Below, one piece after another: positions 22,113-24,802 of a stretch of 24,802 nucleotides of DNA. The notes below the pieces were generated by a model. It saw nothing but the letters and a program-made list of their open reading frames with translations. It was not told the DNA's origin and did no database searches. The DNA comes from CAZUZD01 sp964624465. GTDB taxonomy: Bacteria; Planctomycetota; Planctomycetia; Isosphaerales; Isosphaeraceae. The stretch lies in contig CAZUZD010000057.1 in assembly GCA_964624465.1 (NCBI GenBank), positions 1 to 24,802 on the forward strand, written 5' to 3'. The position numbers and the translations under genes are program-made. The stretch's first letter is position 1, and each line of letters begins with the position of its first letter.

Positions 22113-24802
22113 TCGACCGCATCATCACGGCGTCGGTCCGGCACCGCTGGGCCGTGATCGCGGCGTCCCTGGCGCTGGGGGTGCTCGGGCTCTGGGCGAT
22201 CGAGCACACCCCGGTCGACGCGATCCCTGACCTGTCCGAGGACGCCGTGCTCGTCTTCGCCGACTGGCCCGGCCACGCGCCCCAGGAGGTCGAGGCGCAG
22301 CTCTCCTACCCGCTGGCCGTCGAGCTTCAAGGCCTGCGCGGGGTGCGCTCGGTGCGGTCGTCCAGCGACTTCGGCTTCAGCCTCATCCACGTGATCCTCG
22401 ACGAGTCGACCCCGGTGGCCGAGGGCCGCCGCCGGGTGGCCGAGCGGCTGGCGGCCTCGAGCGCCCGGCTGCCCGAGGGGGTCGTCGCCCGGCTCGGTCC
22501 CGATGCGCCGGCGACCGGCCAGATCTACTGGTACACCGTCGAGGGCTCCGGCCACCCTCCCGACCGGCTGCGGGCGATCCAGGACGGGTTCATCCGCCCG
22601 CAGCTCGCGGCCGTGCCCGGCGTGGCCGAGGTCGCCACGGTCGGCGGCTCGGCGCTGGAGTTCCAGGTCGCGCTCGACCCCGGCCGGCTGCGGGCCCACG
22701 GCATCACGGCCGGCCAGGTCGTCGAGGCGATTGCCCACGCCAATGCCAGCGTCGGCGGCCAGTCGATCCAGAAGGGGAACGCCGAGTACCTGGTCCGCGG
22801 CGTGGGCACCCTCGGCGGGGGCGTGGCGGACGCCGATCCCGAGGGGATCCTGGAGGACATTCGCCAGACGCTGCTGCCCGTCGCCGCCGCGGATGGGGAG
22901 ACGGTCACCGTGGGCGACGTCGCCAGCGTCGCCGCCGGGCCCGGCCCGCGCCGGGGTGTGCTGGAGAAGGACGGCAGCGAGACGGTGGGCGGCGTGGTCC
23001 TGATGGCCAGCGGCGAGAACCCGCTGGAGCTGACCGGTCGGATCAAGGCCCGCATCCACGAGCTCCAGGCCGGCCTGCCGCCCGACGTCCACATCGTCTC
23101 GTTCTACGACCGCACGCCTCTGATCGAGGGGGCCGTCGCCACCGTCCGCAACACGGTCATCGAGGCGATGATCACCGCGACCGTGTGCGTCGTGCTCGTG
23201 CTGCTGCACCTGCGGACGGCGCTGGTGATCGTGCTCACGCTGCCGCTGACGGTGCTCGGCTCGTTCGTGATCCTGAGCGGCCTGCGGGCTCTCGGGATCG
23301 CCGACATCCAGGCGAACGTGATGTCTCTGGCCGGGATCGCGATCTCGATCGGGATCCTGGTCGACTCGTCGGTGGTGATGGCCGAGAACGTGCTGCACCG
23401 GCTCTCGGAAGAATTCGGCGACCGGCCCGTGCGCGGGGACGTGCGGCCGATCGTGCTGCGGGCGTGCCGCGAGGTCGGCCGGCCGATCTTCTTCTCGGTC
23501 GTGATCATGCTGCTCTCGTTCCTGCCCGTGTTCACGCTCCGGGGCATCGAGGGGAAGATGTTCCGGCCGCTGGCGTCCACCAAGACCTTCGCGCTGCTGA
23601 CGATCGCCGGCCTGTCGATCACGCTCGTGCCCGCCCTCTGCTCGCTGCTGATCCGAGGCCGCCTGCGGCGCGAGGAGGACAACCCGCTCGTCCGCAGCGT
23701 GATCGAGGTCTACCGCCCCACGCTCGACTATTGCCTGCGGAATCCCGCCGGCCTGGTCTGGTTTGCCGCCGCCACCCTCGTCGTCGGCCTGGCGCCGGTC
23801 GGGATCCGTCCGCTGCTGCTGGGCACCCTCGCCGTTGGCCTGCTCGCCGTGGTGGTCAGCGCCCGCACCCGGACCGGGGCCGTGGTCGGGGCTGTTGCCC
23901 TGGTGCTGATCGCCCTGGCGGCCGAGACGCGGATGACGCCGATCGCGCGCGAGTTCCTGACCCCGCTCGACGAGCAGATGGTCATGGACATGCCGATCAC
24001 GATCCCGAGGGCCTCGATCACGCAGTCGGCCGACGACCTGAAGGCCCGCGACATGGTCCTCTGCCGGTTCCCCGAGGTCGACATGGTCGTCGGCAAGGCC
24101 GGCCGGGCCGAGACCCCGACCGACCCCGCGCCCCTGGACATGATCGAGACCATGGTCAACTTCCGGCCCCGCGAGTTCTGGCCGCGCCGGGTCCTGGTCG
24201 ACCGCGACGCCCGCTCGATGCTGGCCCAGGCCCTCGATGCCACGGTCGACGCCGGCCTGATCGAGCCGCCGGCCGACCGGGCGGGCCTGATCGATGCGAC
24301 GCTGACGGCGATCCGACCCCGGTTCGAGACCGGCCTGCGGGAGTACGCCTACCTGGCCAACATGCAGCTCATGCGCGAGCGGGCCGTCGAGCTGGGCCAC
24401 GCCGGCCACGGCACCCTGACGGCCTCACAGGCCCGGATCTGGCGCGAGCACACCCGCCGGCTCGACGCCGACCTGCGGCTCCGCGCCGCCGAGCTGTTCG
24501 CCCGCCTGGCCGCCGAGGAACTGCTCGTGCTCGGGACCGCCCGCGAGCCCGACGTTCGCGCGGCCGTCGAGGCGATCCGCGCCCATCGCGCTCGCCCGCC
24601 CGCCCCGATGACCGCCCGCCACCACCACGGCGGCATGGGCCACGCCAGCGCCCCGCCGCCGGTGCCGCCCGTGCCGCGGCTGGAGTCGGTGCAGGTTGAG
24701 CTGGCCGCCCGGTTCGCCCGCTCGATCGTGCTCTGGCAGAAGGAACGGTCCGACCTCGTCGGCTTCGGCTCCGAGCTCGACCGCGCCGTGCAGATGCCGG
24801 GC
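22109..24802 (+). CDS. CusA-like heavy-metal RND efflux pump, 3' end outside window
   Basis: 898 codons from ATG 22109 to the right edge without a stop. The N-terminus follows the HME-RND pattern: a TM1 segment (about 15-31), TPVDAIPDLSEDAVLVFADW, a porter domain, then TM segments from about 352. The TM4 motif NVMSLAGIAISIGILVD / SSVVMAENV holds Asp419 and Glu426, the proton-relay positions of metal RND pumps. FLPVFTLRGIEGKMFRPLA and FLTPLDEQMVMDMPITIP continue the match. Full-length relatives have roughly 1,050 residues. Two insertions stand out: extra hydrophobic sequence around 545-605, and about 170 residues between RPREFWP and DRAVQMPG, including a His-rich patch (about 837-845). The pump should export monovalent copper or silver, or divalent metals, from periplasm or cytoplasm; the ion cannot be fixed from the visible part. 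Confidence 0.9.
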   Translation, partial: MIDRIITASVRHRWAVIAASLALGVLGLWAIEHTPVDAIPDLSEDAVLVFADWPGHAPQEVEAQLSYPLAVELQGLRGVRSVRSSSDFGFSLIHVILDESTPVAEGRRRVAERLAASSARLPEGVVARLGPDAPATGQIYWYTVEGSGHPPDRLRAIQDGFIRPQLAAVPGVAEVATVGGSALEFQVALDPGRLRAHGITAGQVVEAIAHANASVGGQSIQKGNAEYLVRGVGTLGGGVADADPEGILEDIRQTLLPVAAADGETVTVGDVASVAAGPGPRRGVLEKDGSETVGGVVLMASGENPLELTGRIKARIHELQAGLPPDVHIVSFYDRTPLIEGAVATVRNTVIEAMITATVCVVLVLLHLRTALVIVLTLPLTVLGSFVILSGLRALGIADIQANVMSLAGIAISIGILVDSSVVMAENVLHRLSEEFGDRPVRGDVRPIVLRACREVGRPIFFSVVIMLLSFLPVFTLRGIEGKMFRPLASTKTFALLTIAGLSITLVPALCSLLIRGRLRREEDNPLVRSVIEVYRPTLDYCLRNPAGLVWFAAATLVVGLAPVGIRPLLLGTLAVGLLAVVVSARTRTGAVVGAVALVLIALAAETRMTPIAREFLTPLDEQMVMDMPITIPRASITQSADDLKARDMVLCRFPEVDMVVGKAGRAETPTDPAPLDMIETMVNFRPREFWPRRVLVDRDARSMLAQALDATVDAGLIEPPADRAGLIDATLTAIRPRFETGLREYAYLANMQLMRERAVELGHAGHGTLTASQARIWREHTRRLDADLRLRAAELFARLAAEELLVLGTAREPDVRAAVEAIRAHRARPPAPMTARHHHGGMGHASAPPPVPPVPRLESVQVELAARFARSIVLWQKERSDLVGFGSELDRAVQMPG

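Noticed and set aside
21815..24409. An 864-codon minus-strand open frame
   Set aside because: Asp/Arg/Gln/His-rich antisense of the CusA-like pump, which has strong RND motifs.
1..24802. tRNA, rRNA, riboswitch or replication origin
   Set aside because: No cloverleaf, rRNA motif, riboswitch core or DnaA-box cluster could be recognised by reading; a covariance-model scan would settle it.

Overview
The window is high-GC bacterial DNA that I assign to a planctomycete, most likely Isosphaeraceae-like. Four things support this: a large exported protein with a LEPRxLL-type N-terminal signal, a DUF1559 pseudopilin-like protein, an ECF-type sigma factor next to a Ser/Thr kinase of the giant planctomycete type, and MBG/PKD-repeat surface protein sequence. 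This is inference from gene content; no rRNA or tRNA gene is visible.

Left part (1-8592). A partial LEPRxLL/FHA-like repeat protein runs off the left edge on the minus strand, behind a clear sigma70-like promoter. Divergent from it is a secreted neutral-ceramidase-family protein. A tight four-gene plus-strand cluster follows (3892-8592): an HTH domain fused to a degenerate PaaK-like domain, an intact PaaK/LuxE-like AMP-forming ligase, a small protein with a C-terminal membrane segment and Gly-rich tail, and a transglutaminase-fold cysteine protein. The first pair overlaps by 1 nt and the last pair by 41 nt. I do not recognise this combination as a named system, and it is the best novelty candidate here.

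Middle part (8605-16985). This is an 8.4-kb decaying segment bounded by two inversely oriented fragments of the same IS66-type element. Inside it are an apparently intact MpaB/DUF2236-family gene and a series of broken genes: an ORF remnant cut by the IS, an ECF sigma factor lacking region 4 and fused in frame to a kinase N-terminus, a kinase without its catalytic core, TPR and beta-propeller scraps, an MBG-repeat surface protein missing its 5' end, and a WD40-TPR fragment with one in-frame stop.

Right part (17065-24802). A YebC/PmpR-family regulator with its own promoter is followed by about 470 nt without a clear gene. Next is a divergent arrangement. Leftward are a DUF1559 protein and a small lipoprotein. 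Rightward are a paralogous lipoprotein, a CusB-like adaptor carrying several heavy-metal-binding Cys/His motifs, and a CusA-like heavy-metal RND pump that runs off the right edge. The rightward genes are closely spaced (15-nt gap, then a 4-nt ATGA overlap) and look like a metal-efflux operon.
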